From NCBI RefSeq assembly GCF_001567565.1, contig NZ_LSSW01000015.1, positions 24,350-88,349 on the forward strand: a stretch of DNA of 64,000 nt. The letters are read 5' to 3'. The translations under genes were made by a program, and so were the position numbers. Under the pieces are notes generated by a model. That model was not told the DNA's origin. It ran no database searches and was given only the letters and a program-made list of their open reading frames with translations. Positions 30,948 to 39,556 of the stretch are shown here, in pieces; within the stretch, counting starts at the first letter, position 1; each line of letters opens with the position of its first letter. Origin of the DNA: Ectopseudomonas composti. Its GTDB lineage: Bacteria > Pseudomonadota > Gammaproteobacteria > Pseudomonadales > Pseudomonadaceae.

Positions 30948-31553
30948 ATGCGTGCATGGTGGCTGAGTGGTGCCTTGGCCCTTATGTTCTGGGCTCAGGG
31001 AGCGGTTGCAGGCACCCTGCTTGTGGTCGGCGATAGTATCAGCGCGGCTTTTGGCCTGGATAGCCGCGTGGGATGGGTCGCTCTGCTGGAAAAACGCCTC
31101 GAGAAGGAGGGTTTCGAGCAGTCGGTGGTCAATGCGTCGATCAGCGGCGATACCAGTGCAGGCGGCGCCGCGCGGCTCTCTGCGCTGATCGCCGAGCACA
31201 AGCCGGAGCTGGTCATCATCGAGCTGGGGGGCAACGACGGTCTGCGTGGGCAGCCTCCCGCGCAATTGCAACAGAATCTTGCGTCGATGGTCGAGAAGTC
31301 ACAACAGGCAGGGGCCAAGGTGCTCATTTTGGGGATGCGCCTGCCGCCCAATTATGGCGCTCGCTACACCAAGGCGTTTGCCCAGGTCTTCGCGGATGTG
31401 GCGGAGCAGAAGAAGGTGCCGCTGGTGCCGTTTTTCCTCGAGGGTGTCGGTGGCGTGCCAGGGATGATGCAGGCCGATGGCATTCATCCGACCGAGTCGG
31501 CGCAGGCCGTGTTGCTGGACAACGTCTGGCCGGCTTTGAAACCCATGCTCTGA
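30948..31553 (+). CDS. tesA: Periplasmic SGNH lysophospholipase/thioesterase TesA
   Basis: This 201-aa esterase has a signal peptide ending AVA before GTLLVVGDSISAAFG, where block I GDS supplies the catalytic Ser. Block II Gly is in SISGDTSAGG, block III is GGNDGLRG, and block V DGIHPT supplies Asp and His. It acts on acyl thioesters and lysophospholipids in the periplasm. GGAG lies 7 bases before the ATG. It is divergent from the YbbAP operon, the same arrangement as in E. coli, which hints at a common role in lipid handling. Confidence 0.94.
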   Translation: MRAWWLSGALALMFWAQGAVAGTLLVVGDSISAAFGLDSRVGWVALLEKRLEKEGFEQSVVNASISGDTSAGGAARLSALIAEHKPELVIIELGGNDGLRGQPPAQLQQNLASMVEKSQQAGAKVLILGMRLPPNYGARYTKAFAQVFADVAEQKKVPLVPFFLEGVGGVPGMMQADGIHPTESAQAVLLDNVWPALKPML

Positions 31554-31643
31554 GCGCGTGTTGCTGGCAGAAAACTGAGTAGGCAGAGGCTTTTCCGCCT
31601 CGAGCCTTTCGGCTAATGTGGCCGACCTGTCACGGAGCTCCAG

Positions 31644-31925
31644 ATGCCGCGTCCCGCCTGGTCCCTATATGCCTATCAACTGATCGAGCCGGATGAGCAG
31701 CTGGATCTGTTCGCCTGTCGTGAGGTGCGTGTGCATCTGGTGGCTCGCCAGTTGCGCCTGGGCGGGCATGCTGATCGAACGCTGTGCGGCGGTTTGTTGC
31801 CGGCGCAGCCGCGTTGGCGTGCGCTGGAAAAGGTCTGGCTGCGTGATCGTCGACTCTGTCCTGCCTGTCTGGCGACCTTCGAGGCACAGCGCCAGGGCTT
31901 GTGCTCGAACTGGGCGGACGGCTGA
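31644..31925 (+). CDS. Small conserved hypothetical protein with C-terminal CxxC
   Basis: This 93-aa protein is of unknown function. It has no signal peptide and no membrane segment. It contains a CPACLATFEAQ-type pair of cysteines near residue 73-76 and another Cys near residues 24 and 86, which suggests a small metal-binding or redox-active domain. GGAG precedes the ATG by about 6 bases, and it lies between tesA and the L,D-transpeptidase gene on the same strand. Coding is supported by the good start, the length and the position within a run of genes. Confidence 0.6.
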   Translation: MPRPAWSLYAYQLIEPDEQLDLFACREVRVHLVARQLRLGGHADRTLCGGLLPAQPRWRALEKVWLRDRRLCPACLATFEAQRQGLCSNWADG

Positions 31926-31995
31926 GGTCTGCCAGGCTTTCCAGCGGCGGTGTACAATCGCCGCAATATCATTCAACTCTTCAAGGGACTCCCGG

Positions 31996-32952
31996 ATGTT
32001 GTCGCGCTTTTCTGCGGTCAACCGCTGCCTGACTCTGGTCGCACTGTGCTCCAGTGCCGCAGTGCAGGCTCTCGAATTTCCGCTGCCGCCGCCAGGCGAG
32101 GACGTGGTAGGTCAGGTACAGGTGATCAAGGCCAAGTACGAGGACACCTTCGCCGACCTGGGAGCGGCAAATGACCTCGGTTATCTGGAAATGGTCGCGG
32201 CCAACCCGGGCGTGGATCCCTGGCTGCCGGGCGAGGGCACCGAGGTCATTTTGCCGACGCGCTACGTGCTGCCGCCTGGCCCGCGTGAAGGTATCGTGAT
32301 CAACCTGGCTGAATATCGTCTGTACTACTTCCCGAAAGGGCAGAACGTGGTGCATACCTTCCCGCTGGGGATCGGTCGTGAGGGCTGGGGGTCGCCATTG
32401 GGCGTCGGTCACGTCACTGTGAAGACGCCGAACCCGGCCTGGTATCCGCCCAAGTCGATTCGTGAGGAACACGCTGCCGAGGGTGATTTCCTGCCCACCG
32501 TGGTTCCGCCAGGGCCGGACAACCCGCTGGGCCCGTACAAGCTGACGCTGTCGTTCCCGGGCTACCTGATCCATGGTTCGAACAAGAAGTTCGGCATTGG
32601 CATGCGCGTCAGCCATGGCTGCTTCCGCATGCTCAACCACAACGTGCTGGAGTTGGCCGGGTTGGTGCCGGTCGGTACGCCGGTGCGGATTCTCAACGAG
32701 CCTTACAAGTTCGGGGTGAGTGGTGGCAAGGTCTATCTCGAAGCACATGCACCGCTGGATGACGAAGGTGACCCGTCTGTCGTCGACAAGCACACGGCGG
32801 TGATCAACGCGCTGCTCAAGCGTGACGAGCTCAGCGGCCTGCGTCTCGATTGGGATATGGTTCGTGAGGTAGTGGCTGCCGAAGACGGCTTGCCGGTGCC
32901 TATCGCAGCGCAAACCGACAGTGTGGCGGTGAGCAGCGAAGGTACGTTCTGA
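31996..32952 (+). CDS. L,D-transpeptidase (YkuD family) with LysM-like N-terminal domain
   Basis: This 318-aa periplasmic enzyme has a signal peptide ending VQA, a short LysM-like region (about residues 30-85), and a YkuD catalytic domain with the HGSNKKFGIGMRVSHGCFRML motif near residues 195-215; the Cys in SHGC is the nucleophile and the HG histidine is part of the site. Such enzymes cross-link peptidoglycan stems or attach lipoproteins to them. Its neighbour on the opposite strand is oprI, whose product ends in Arg-Lys as Lpp-type substrates do, so this enzyme may attach OprI to peptidoglycan. The start at MLSRFSAVNRCL opens the signal peptide. Confidence 0.92.
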   Translation: MLSRFSAVNRCLTLVALCSSAAVQALEFPLPPPGEDVVGQVQVIKAKYEDTFADLGAANDLGYLEMVAANPGVDPWLPGEGTEVILPTRYVLPPGPREGIVINLAEYRLYYFPKGQNVVHTFPLGIGREGWGSPLGVGHVTVKTPNPAWYPPKSIREEHAAEGDFLPTVVPPGPDNPLGPYKLTLSFPGYLIHGSNKKFGIGMRVSHGCFRMLNHNVLELAGLVPVGTPVRILNEPYKFGVSGGKVYLEAHAPLDDEGDPSVVDKHTAVINALLKRDELSGLRLDWDMVREVVAAEDGLPVPIAAQTDSVAVSSEGTF

Positions 32953-32971
32953 CCTGACCGGTTGCCAAGAT

Positions 32972-33004
32972 GCCCGTCTGCATTCGTGTCGGCGGGCTTT
33001 TTTA
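32972..33004 (+). terminator. Rho-independent terminator of the L,D-transpeptidase gene
   Basis: GCCCG and CGGGC arms are followed by a run of T (GGGCTTTTTTATT). Confidence 0.7.
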
Positions 33005-33039
33005 TTGCCTGAAGATCAGTGGCCTTGGTAGCAGGCAAT

Positions 33040-33081
33040 AAAAAAGCCGCACCAGTTGCCTGGGGCGGCTTTCGAAAAAAC
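33040..33081 (-). terminator. Rho-independent terminator of oprI
   Basis: AAAGCCGC (33043-33050) and GCGGCTTT (33065-33072) form the stem; on the minus strand the stem is followed by TTTTTATT. It can end oprI transcription. Confidence 0.8.
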
Positions 33082-33090
33082 GAGTCGCAA

Positions 33091-33342
33091 TTACTTGCGG
33101 CTGGCTTTTTCCAGCATGCGCAGAGCACGCTCGTTAGCTTCGTCAGCGGTCTGCTGAGCTTTCTGAGCGGCGGCCAGAGCTTCATCAGCCTTGCGGTAGG
33201 CTTCGTCGGCACGGGCTTGGGCGCGAGCAGCTGCGTCTTCGGTAGCAGTCAGACGAGCTTCGGTTTCTTTGGACATGCTGCTGCAACCGGTAGCCAGAAC
33301 TGCGGCCAGAGCCAGAGCAGAGAATTTCAGAACGTTGTTCAT
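33091..33342 (-). CDS. oprI: Major outer-membrane lipoprotein OprI (Lpp family)
   Basis: This 83-aa lipoprotein has a signal peptide ending in the lipobox LATGC, so the mature protein begins with a lipidated Cys20, followed by a trimeric coiled coil of alanine-rich heptads ([20 protein letters not shown]...) and a C-terminal SRK. As in Lpp, the terminal Lys can be bonded to peptidoglycan. It is the most abundant lipoprotein of pseudomonads. A strong promoter, strong terminator and single-gene layout fit that. The L,D-transpeptidase gene next to it converges on it. Confidence 0.96.
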   Translation of the reverse strand: MNNVLKFSALALAAVLATGCSSMSKETEARLTATEDAAARAQARADEAYRKADEALAAAQKAQQTADEANERALRMLEKASRK

Positions 33343-33411
33343 CGTGTTCCCCTTGAGGTGGAGTTTTCCATAAAGAGCAATTCCCCTAGTGTGGGAAATT
33401 GGCCGGCGTAC

Positions 33412-33439
33412 ATACTACCTATTACTTTTAGTAAGTAAA
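33412..33439 (-). promoter_or_regulatory. Putative oprI promoter
   Basis: On the minus strand TTTACT (33434-33439) and TAGTAT (33412-33417) are 16 bases apart in AT-rich DNA; a palindrome TTACTTTTAGTAA (33422-33434) lies between them. The leader is about 60 bases. Confidence 0.5.
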
Positions 33440-33611
33440 CGGAGTCAGGGCAAGAGTTGCAGTTTTTTTTCTTCGGCCCAGACGCTGAAGGTTAGAGCGT
33501 ATGGGGGTTGGCTAAAAAACAGTCAGTTACGTAATCGCTACAGTGTCGCGGTTGTACGAACTGTTATAACTGTCCTGATTTCTGAACTAAAACAATAAAG
33601 AGGGAACGCAG

Positions 33612-34985
33612 ATGCTTGGCAATTTGGGACTCCTGTTCGGCTTGGCGCTACTTATTTTCATGGCGTTGCGTGGGGTGAACATATTCATCGCAGCATTGCT
33701 TTGTTCGATCCTGGTGGCGCTTACCAATGGCGTTGCCGTACCGAAGGCGCTGCTCGAGCACTTTCCGTTCGGCCCCCTTGGGGCATTCACCTTCGCTGGT
33801 AAGTTCTTCGTGCTGTTTCTCTGTGGCGCGATCTTCGGCAAGGTCATGGCCGCCAGCCAGGCTGCCAGCAGCATCGCTCAGGCCATCACCCTTGGGTTGG
33901 GCACGCAGCGCACGCTGTGGGTGGCGATGCTGGTTTGCGCGGTGCTGACCTATGGCGGGGTGGTGGTGTTCGTGGTGATCTTCACCATGTATCCACTGGG
34001 GATCACTCTGATGCGCGAGGCTAATCTGCCCAAGCGCCTGTTCTGCGCCGCGACTGCCCTGGGCGCAGGCACCTTCACCATGACGGCCTTGCCCGGTTCT
34101 CCTTCGATTCACAACGTGATCGCAGCCAGTGCGTTGGGCACCGACCTGTTCGCCGGCGCCTGGATTGGCCTGTTCGCATCGCTGGTGATGATCGTTTTGG
34201 GCATGGCTTATCTGCAGCGCGAATGGCGTCTGGCGCGCGAACGAGGCGAGGGCTTCGAGCCCAACGCGCAGGATGAGCGCATGCAGCAACTGGCCGGTGT
34301 CCCGGGTAGCGGGCCGCACTGGGGCTTGGCTCTGGTACCGATTGTAGTAGTGCTCGGGATCATCCTGTTGCCGCGCCTGCTGGCGCTGTCGGGCATGGTT
34401 GTGTCGGGCGAAGGTTCCTTGGGTGGACTGCTGGCCTTCAGCCAGGCGCAACCGATTCTCTGGCCCAGCCTCGCCCTGGTGATCGCCACCGGCGTGGCGG
34501 TGCTGATGTTTCCGGCCTTGCGCCGCAACACCGTCGGCTTGCTCGGGCAGGGCGCCGACGATGCCATCATGCCGCTGCTCAACACCGCCGCGGTGATCGG
34601 TTTTGGTGGTGTCGTGATCCAGACGGCGGGTTTCGCTCAGTTCGCTCAGTGGGTTCTGAGTGTGAACCTGCCGCCGCTGCTGTCGGTGTTCGCTTCGGTC
34701 AGTGTGGTATCGGGCATCGTCGGCTCCTCGTCTGGCGGCTTGCAGATCTTCATGCAGACGCTGGCGCCGCGTTATCTGGAGATGGGTGTCGACCCTGAGG
34801 TGCTGCATCGTATCGCCACGATCACTGCGGGCGGGCTGGATTCGCTGCCGCATTGTGGCGCGGTGATCGCGATGCTGATGATCATGGGCTTGACCCACAA
34901 GCAGGCATACAAGGACATCTTCGTCATCACGGTGTTGGTGCCGGTGATCGCGGCCTTGCTCTGCATTGCCCTGCTGAGCTTCTGA
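33612..34985 (+). CDS. GntP-family permease
   Basis: This 457-aa membrane protein has 12 or more hydrophobic segments and belongs to the GntP superfamily of gluconate/organic-acid:H+ symporters. Family-type segments include TYGGVVVFVVIFTMYPLGITLMREA near residue 115, TALPGSPSIHNVIAASALGT near 165 and GLDSLPHCGAVIAMLMIMGLTH near 405. AAGAGGGA precedes the ATG. The substrate is not fixed by sequence; the closest well-known members carry gluconate or D-glycerate, but many pseudomonad members have no known substrate. It is unrelated to the TRAP block at 19-23 kb. Confidence 0.85.
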   Translation: MLGNLGLLFGLALLIFMALRGVNIFIAALLCSILVALTNGVAVPKALLEHFPFGPLGAFTFAGKFFVLFLCGAIFGKVMAASQAASSIAQAITLGLGTQRTLWVAMLVCAVLTYGGVVVFVVIFTMYPLGITLMREANLPKRLFCAATALGAGTFTMTALPGSPSIHNVIAASALGTDLFAGAWIGLFASLVMIVLGMAYLQREWRLARERGEGFEPNAQDERMQQLAGVPGSGPHWGLALVPIVVVLGIILLPRLLALSGMVVSGEGSLGGLLAFSQAQPILWPSLALVIATGVAVLMFPALRRNTVGLLGQGADDAIMPLLNTAAVIGFGGVVIQTAGFAQFAQWVLSVNLPPLLSVFASVSVVSGIVGSSSGGLQIFMQTLAPRYLEMGVDPEVLHRIATITAGGLDSLPHCGAVIAMLMIMGLTHKQAYKDIFVITVLVPVIAALLCIALLSF

Positions 34986-35130
34986 TTGCGCGTGGCTGGG
35001 TGCTTCTGCGGCTGATAAGCTTGTCCAGTTGCCTGGACCGAAGTGCGGGGCGAATTTGTTCTTTCGTCAACGCGTCGGTATGGGGTAAAAATAGATGCGC
35101 CGCTAACGGTTTGCGGCTAGAGGAGTGAAG

Positions 35131-35403
35131 ATGAGCGAGGTGTTGTCCATCCAGCATGACCAGACGAGTCACCAGTTCGTGACCACCGTCGATGGTGATC
35201 GTGCCTATCTGGCCTACATGGATCTGGGCAAGCAGACGCTGGATATCTATCGCACCTTCGTGCCCAATGCCCTGCGCGGTCGTGGCATTGCTGCAGCGCT
35301 TACCGAGCACGCGCTGCAATACGCCGAAGGCAGGGGCTATACGGTGATTCCTTCGTGCTCCTACGTCGAACGCTACATGGAGCGTCGCGCGCGCCATCAG
35401 TGA
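35131..35403 (+). CDS. Small GNAT-like N-acetyltransferase (COG2388 type)
   Basis: This 90-aa protein is a minimal GNAT fold: a core with the acetyl-CoA loop VPNALRGRGIAAALTEHALQYA near residue 48, then a C-terminal strand-helix (IPSCSYVERYMERR). The substrate is unknown; small members of this group are thought to acetylate proteins or small molecules. AGGAG at 35121-35125 fits an ATG start at 35131; a GTG at 35125 lies within that box and is unlikely. It stands alone, before a bidirectional terminator. Confidence 0.85.
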   Translation: MSEVLSIQHDQTSHQFVTTVDGDRAYLAYMDLGKQTLDIYRTFVPNALRGRGIAAALTEHALQYAEGRGYTVIPSCSYVERYMERRARHQ

Positions 35404-35455
35404 GCAGGTCGCTCGCGACGGGGCAAAACGCCCCCGCGAGTTGAACGCGGATACG

Positions 35456-35487
35456 AAAACGCCGGGCAATGCCCGGCGTTTTCTTTT
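35456..35487. terminator. Bidirectional terminator between GNAT and DAHP synthase genes
   Basis: AAAACGCCGGGC, AAT, GCCCGGCGTTTTCTTTT forms a perfect stem with A-tract on one side and T-tract on the other, so it can end both convergent transcripts. Confidence 0.85.
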
Positions 35488-35499
35488 ACTGCAGTACCC

Positions 35500-36588
35500 T
35501 CAGCCGCGAGGGCGCTTGGGCAGTACATCCTTGAGCTTGGCATGCATGCTGCGCAGGCTCTTTTCGGTGGTATCCCAGTCGATGCAGGCATCGGTGATGG
35601 ATACGCCGTACTTGAGGTCGCACAGGTTCTTCGGAATCGACTGGCTGCCCCAGCCCAGGTGGCTCTCGACCATCAGGCCGACGATGGAGTTGTTGCCTTC
35701 GAGAATCTGGTTGGCCACGTTCTCCAGCACCAGCGGCTGCAGGGCCGGATCCTTGTTGGAGTTGGCGTGGCTGCAATCGACCATGATGTTCGGGCGTATG
35801 CCGGCTTTTGTCAGTTCCTGCTCACAAATGGCCACACTCACCGAGTCGTAGTTGGGCTTGCCGTTACCGCCGCGCAGTACCACATGACCGTAGGCATTGC
35901 CCTTGGTGGTGACGATGGATACGCCGCCTTCCTGGTTGATGCCGAGGAAACGGTGCGGGCTGGAAACCGACTGCAGGGCATTGATGGCGACGGTCAAACC
36001 GCCATCGGTGCCGTTCTTGAAGCCGACGGCCGAGGACAGACCAGAGGCCATCTCACGGTGCGTCTGGGATTCGGTGGTGCGGGCGCCGATGGCCGACCAG
36101 CTGATCAGGTCCTGCAGGTATTGCGGGGAAATCGGGTCGAGCGCTTCGGTGGCAGTGGGCAGGCCCATTTCCGCCAGGTCACGCAGCAGTTTGCGGCCGA
36201 TGTGCAGGCCATCCTGGATCTTGAACGAGTCATCCAGATAGGGATCGTTGATCAGACCTTTCCAGCCGACGGTGGTACGCGGCTTCTCGAAGTACACACG
36301 CATGACCAGGAACAGGCTGTCGGACAGCTCGGCGGCCAGCACCTTGAGGCGCTCGGCATACTCGTGAGCGGCCTTGATGTCGTGGATGGAGCAGGGGCCG
36401 ACGACCACGAACAGGCGGTGATCCTTGCCGTCGAGGATGTCGCGTACCACCTGGCGGCCCTGGACAACGGTCTCCAGTGCTGCAGCGGTCAGGGGGATTT
36501 CGCGTTTGAGCTGATCGGGGGTGATCAGGGTTTCGTTGGAAGCGACGTTGAGGTCGTCGATCGGTAAATCAGCCATCGTGCTATTCAT
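35500..36588 (-). CDS. 3-deoxy-7-phosphoheptulonate (DAHP) synthase, class I
   Basis: This 362-aa enzyme condenses phosphoenolpyruvate and erythrose-4-phosphate, the first step of the shikimate pathway. It is of the AroF/G/H type: VVVGPCSIHD near residue 62, KPRTTVGWKGLINDPYLD near 105, IGARTTESQTHREMASGLSSAVGFKNGTDG in separate segments near 170-195, and the metal-binding region DCSHANSNKDP near 270. Which aromatic amino acid inhibits it cannot be told. Two ATGs four codons apart fit; no clear Shine-Dalgarno decides between them. It is a single gene with the shared terminator downstream. Confidence 0.92.
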   Translation of the reverse strand: MNSTMADLPIDDLNVASNETLITPDQLKREIPLTAAALETVVQGRQVVRDILDGKDHRLFVVVGPCSIHDIKAAHEYAERLKVLAAELSDSLFLVMRVYFEKPRTTVGWKGLINDPYLDDSFKIQDGLHIGRKLLRDLAEMGLPTATEALDPISPQYLQDLISWSAIGARTTESQTHREMASGLSSAVGFKNGTDGGLTVAINALQSVSSPHRFLGINQEGGVSIVTTKGNAYGHVVLRGGNGKPNYDSVSVAICEQELTKAGIRPNIMVDCSHANSNKDPALQPLVLENVANQILEGNNSIVGLMVESHLGWGSQSIPKNLCDLKYGVSITDACIDWDTTEKSLRSMHAKLKDVLPKRPRG

Positions 36589-36782
36589 CGGGTCAGGTCG
36601 TCAGGTCACGGGTGCCGGCCGCCAGCGATCCCCTATGGCGGTGCACAGCTAGTTGGCGCAGGGGGAGCCGAACCTTAGCGCGTACAGGGCTGCACGACAA
36701 TGGGCGTTAAGCCCAATGAGCCTCATAGATTGGCCGTATGAGGTGGCGTTTTTCCCTGGCCGGGGAGTGACTGGCGCTGCTT

Positions 36783-37196
36783 TCAGGCGAGATAGGGAAA
36801 TTGTGCAGCATGCTTGGCGATCCAGTCCTGCGCGCATTGTTCGATGGCCATTGGCTGTCCCGACTCGTGTTCGAGCTGTTGTCGATAATGCTGAATCTGG
36901 CAGATCTGCTCGACCATGCGTGCGCGAAACAGGGTGTCTTCATCGATGAAGGCGATGCCCACCAGATAATCGTCCTCCAGGCGCCGACACCAGGCCACCA
37001 CGCCGGGATAGTGAGCCTGGTCGCCCAGCAGCGGAATGCGCAGCTCGACCGAGGTGCCACGGCGAAAACCGCGTGGCGAGTTGCATGCAACCCCGCCCAG
37101 GCTGATATTGTTCAGCCGTTGTCGGGGGATGGGGGCTTGTCTACGTAGCACCAGTTCCACCGGCATGTCGCTTGGATGACGCAGAAACTTACGCAT
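36783..37196 (-). CDS. PilZ-domain c-di-GMP-binding protein
   Basis: This 137-aa protein carries both PilZ signatures: RKFLRHPSDMPVEL, which has the RxxxR loop at the N terminus, and NNISLGGVACNSPRG, the N/DxSxxG motif near residue 30. The domain (about residues 1-95) binds cyclic di-GMP and is followed by a helical C-terminal tail rich in Gln/Glu. The ATG (37194-37196 on the minus strand) overlaps by two bases the ATG of the divergent thioredoxin-like gene. The role may be motility or biofilm control, but no partner gene is adjacent. Confidence 0.88.
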   Translation of the reverse strand: MRKFLRHPSDMPVELVLRRQAPIPRQRLNNISLGGVACNSPRGFRRGTSVELRIPLLGDQAHYPGVVAWCRRLEDDYLVGIAFIDEDTLFRARMVEQICQIQHYRQQLEHESGQPMAIEQCAQDWIAKHAAQFPYLA

Positions 37197-37581
37197 GAAC
37201 ACCGACCTCGAATGCAGGCAAACTGATATCAGTGAGTGCAGTATAGCGACGCAACTGGAGTTGACCGACCTGGATGCTGACCGCCGCCTGCTCGATCTTC
37301 CCGGAACATCGCTGCTGGTGTTCACTAGCACGGGTTGTGCCAGCTGCCGTTGGGCGCGCCAGGCACTGCCTAGCATGGCACTTCCGCTCGAGCGCCTGTG
37401 TTGGATCGATGCCGGGCGCAACGCCGGATTGGTGACGCGCTATGAGGTCTTCCATCTTCCGGCGTTGTTTCTGGTCAAGGACGGTCATTTCTTTGGCGCG
37501 TTGCATGCGCGCCTAACCCATTCCGACCTGGTTACTGCCATGGACGAAGCCATGCTTCGCCCGGCTGAGGAGCTTCCCTGA
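37195..37581 (+). CDS. Thioredoxin-like protein
   Basis: This 128-aa protein has a thioredoxin fold with a CASC motif at residues 48-51 (STGCASCRWAR), a cis-Pro region in VFHLPALFLVKDG near residue 93, and no signal peptide, so it is likely cytoplasmic. The start is uncertain: the ATG at 37195 shares bases with the divergent PilZ-gene ATG and has no visible Shine-Dalgarno; a TTG at 37261 after GGAG is an alternative giving 106 residues. The stop overlaps the next start (TGATG), so it is coupled to the ketopantoate-reductase-like gene. Confidence 0.75.
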   Translation: MNTDLECRQTDISECSIATQLELTDLDADRRLLDLPGTSLLVFTSTGCASCRWARQALPSMALPLERLCWIDAGRNAGLVTRYEVFHLPALFLVKDGHFFGALHARLTHSDLVTAMDEAMLRPAEELP

Positions 37582-38537
37582 TGTCTCAAACCCCCATGCT
37601 GCGTATCGGCATCATCGGCACCGGTGCCATTGGTGGTTTCTACGGCCTGATGCTGGCGCGCGCCGGCCATGACGTGCACTTTCTGTTGCGCAGCGAATAT
37701 GGCGCGGTGGTCGAGCGTGGCCTGCAACTGAACAGCGCTGTGCATGGGGCAGTGAATCTGGCGCCGGTGCAGGCCTATCAGCAGGTCGACGATATGCCAC
37801 CGTGCGACTGGCTGCTGGTCGGGGCCAAGACCACGGCCAATGCCGAACTGGCGCCGCTGATCGGCAAAGCTGCAGCGCCTGGCGCCAAGGTGGTCCTGCT
37901 GCAAAATGGCCTGGCAGTGGAGGACGAGTTGCGTCCACTGTTGCGCGACGACCTGCATTTGCTGGGCGGGCTCTGCTACATCTGCGTTCATCGCAGCGCT
38001 CCCGGGGTCATCGAGCACCAGGCGCTGGGCGCGATCAATCTGGCCTACCACTCCGGACCGCTGATCGACGACGAGGCGCGCCTGGCATTGGCCGAGGAGG
38101 GCGCCAACCTGCTGCGCAGCACCGGCCTGGATTCGCTGGCGATGCGCAATCTGGCGCAGACGCGTTGGCAGAAGCTGGTGTGGAACATCCCCTATAACGG
38201 CCTGTCGGTGTTGCTCGACGCCGACACGCAGCGGCTGATGGGCAATCCCGACAGCCGTGCGCTGATCGCGGGCATGATGCAGGAGGTGGTCATGGCCGCT
38301 CAGGCGTTGGGTCACGGCATGCCGGACAGCTACGCAGACAAGCTGCTGGCTGCCACGCAGCGCATGCCCGACTACCTGCCGAGCATGTATCACGATTTCG
38401 CTCAGGGCCGCCCGGCGGAACTGCATGCCATCTATGAGGCGCCACTGGCCGCTGCGGACGCGGTCGGGGTCGATATGCCCAAGGTACGCGCCCTGCATCA
38501 GGCGCTTCGCTTCATTCAGGCTCGCAGGGAGGCCTAG
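37581..38537 (+). CDS. Ketopantoate reductase-like protein (ApbA/PanE family)
   Basis: This 318-aa NADP-dependent reductase has the Rossmann motif IGIIGTGAIGGFYGLMLARAG and the family segment GAKTTANAELAPLI, and the C-terminal ApbA domain with LAQTRWQKLVWNIPYNGLSVLLDADT around residue 190, where Lys and Asn are catalytic. It probably reduces 2-dehydropantoate to pantoate in pantothenate synthesis, but paralogs with other substrates are common and no pan genes lie nearby. Start and stop are coupled to the neighbours; the 5'-nucleotidase begins 2 bp downstream. Confidence 0.8.
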   Translation: MSQTPMLRIGIIGTGAIGGFYGLMLARAGHDVHFLLRSEYGAVVERGLQLNSAVHGAVNLAPVQAYQQVDDMPPCDWLLVGAKTTANAELAPLIGKAAAPGAKVVLLQNGLAVEDELRPLLRDDLHLLGGLCYICVHRSAPGVIEHQALGAINLAYHSGPLIDDEARLALAEEGANLLRSTGLDSLAMRNLAQTRWQKLVWNIPYNGLSVLLDADTQRLMGNPDSRALIAGMMQEVVMAAQALGHGMPDSYADKLLAATQRMPDYLPSMYHDFAQGRPAELHAIYEAPLAAADAVGVDMPKVRALHQALRFIQARREA

Positions 38538-38539
38538 GC

Positions 38540-39445
38540 ATGGGCAAGGGGCTGGGGGACAAGTTGGTGCTGGCGATCTCTTCGCGGGCACTGTTCGATC
38601 TGAGCGAGAGTCACCAGATCTATGAAAGCGAAGGCGTGGAAGCCTATCGCCGTTATCAGATTGAGCACGAAGACGAAGTGCTGATGCCGGGCGACGCTTT
38701 CCCGCTGGTGGAGAAGTTGCTGGGGCTCAACGAGCGTCTTAGCGAGCAGCGTGTGGAAGTCATCCTGGTGTCGCGCAACAGCGCCGATACCGGCTTGCGT
38801 GCCTTCAACTCGATCCAGCACTACGGCCTCGGTATCTCCCGCGCAGCCTTCGTCGGCGGGCGCAGTCCCGATCCTTACCTGGCGGCCTTCGGCTGCCACC
38901 TGTTTCTCTCTACCCATGCCGAGGATGTGCGCAATGCGCTGAAAGCCGGTTTTGGCGCGGCCACGCTGCTTTCCGGTGGTGCGCGGCGAGCCAACAGCAA
39001 CGAGCTGCGGATCGCCTTCGATGGCGATGCCGTGCTGTTTTCCGATGACTCCGAGCGGGTCTACCAGAGTGGCGGCCTCAACGCCTTTCAGGATCATGAG
39101 CGTGAAGCCGCTCGGCAAGCCTTGCCAGGCGGGCCTTTCAAACCATTTCTGGCGGCGTTGCACCGGCTGCAGCAGGAGTTTCCCGAAGCCGAGTGCCCGA
39201 TTCGTACCGCGTTGGTCACTGCGCGTTCGGCACCAGCTCACGAACGGGTGATTCGCACCCTGCGTGAGTGGAACATCCGTCTGGACGAATCCTTCTTCCT
39301 CGGTGGCTTGGACAAGTCAGCGGTGCTCGAAGCCTTCGCCGCCGATGTGTTCTTCGATGACCAGACCGGGCACTGCGAAAAGGCCCGCCAGGTGGTGGCT
39401 ACCGGTCATGTGCCACATGGTGTGAGCAACGAGCTGCTGCCGTGA
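38540..39445 (+). CDS. 5'-nucleotidase (NT5C1-like)
   Basis: This 301-aa protein belongs to the cytosolic 5'-nucleotidase family PF06189, related to eukaryotic NT5C1. Recognisable are LVLAISSRALFDLSESH at the N terminus, the HYGLGISRAAFVGG segment near residue 95, RIAFDGDAVLFSDDSE near residue 160, where the paired Asp residues are the catalytic acid and metal ligand, and FFDDQTGHCEKA near 275. It would remove phosphate from nucleoside monophosphates. It lies 2 bp after the reductase gene in the same operon. Confidence 0.9.
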   Translation: MGKGLGDKLVLAISSRALFDLSESHQIYESEGVEAYRRYQIEHEDEVLMPGDAFPLVEKLLGLNERLSEQRVEVILVSRNSADTGLRAFNSIQHYGLGISRAAFVGGRSPDPYLAAFGCHLFLSTHAEDVRNALKAGFGAATLLSGGARRANSNELRIAFDGDAVLFSDDSERVYQSGGLNAFQDHEREAARQALPGGPFKPFLAALHRLQQEFPEAECPIRTALVTARSAPAHERVIRTLREWNIRLDESFFLGGLDKSAVLEAFAADVFFDDQTGHCEKARQVVATGHVPHGVSNELLP

Positions 39446-39556
39446 GCCTGGACGACCGCATATAGCCATTCGTCCTAAATAACCTCGCGGACCTTGCTTT
39501 GTCTGATGCGCTGCTAAGCTCAATCATGGGCCTGCGCCAGCAGTCGAGGAGGCCGT

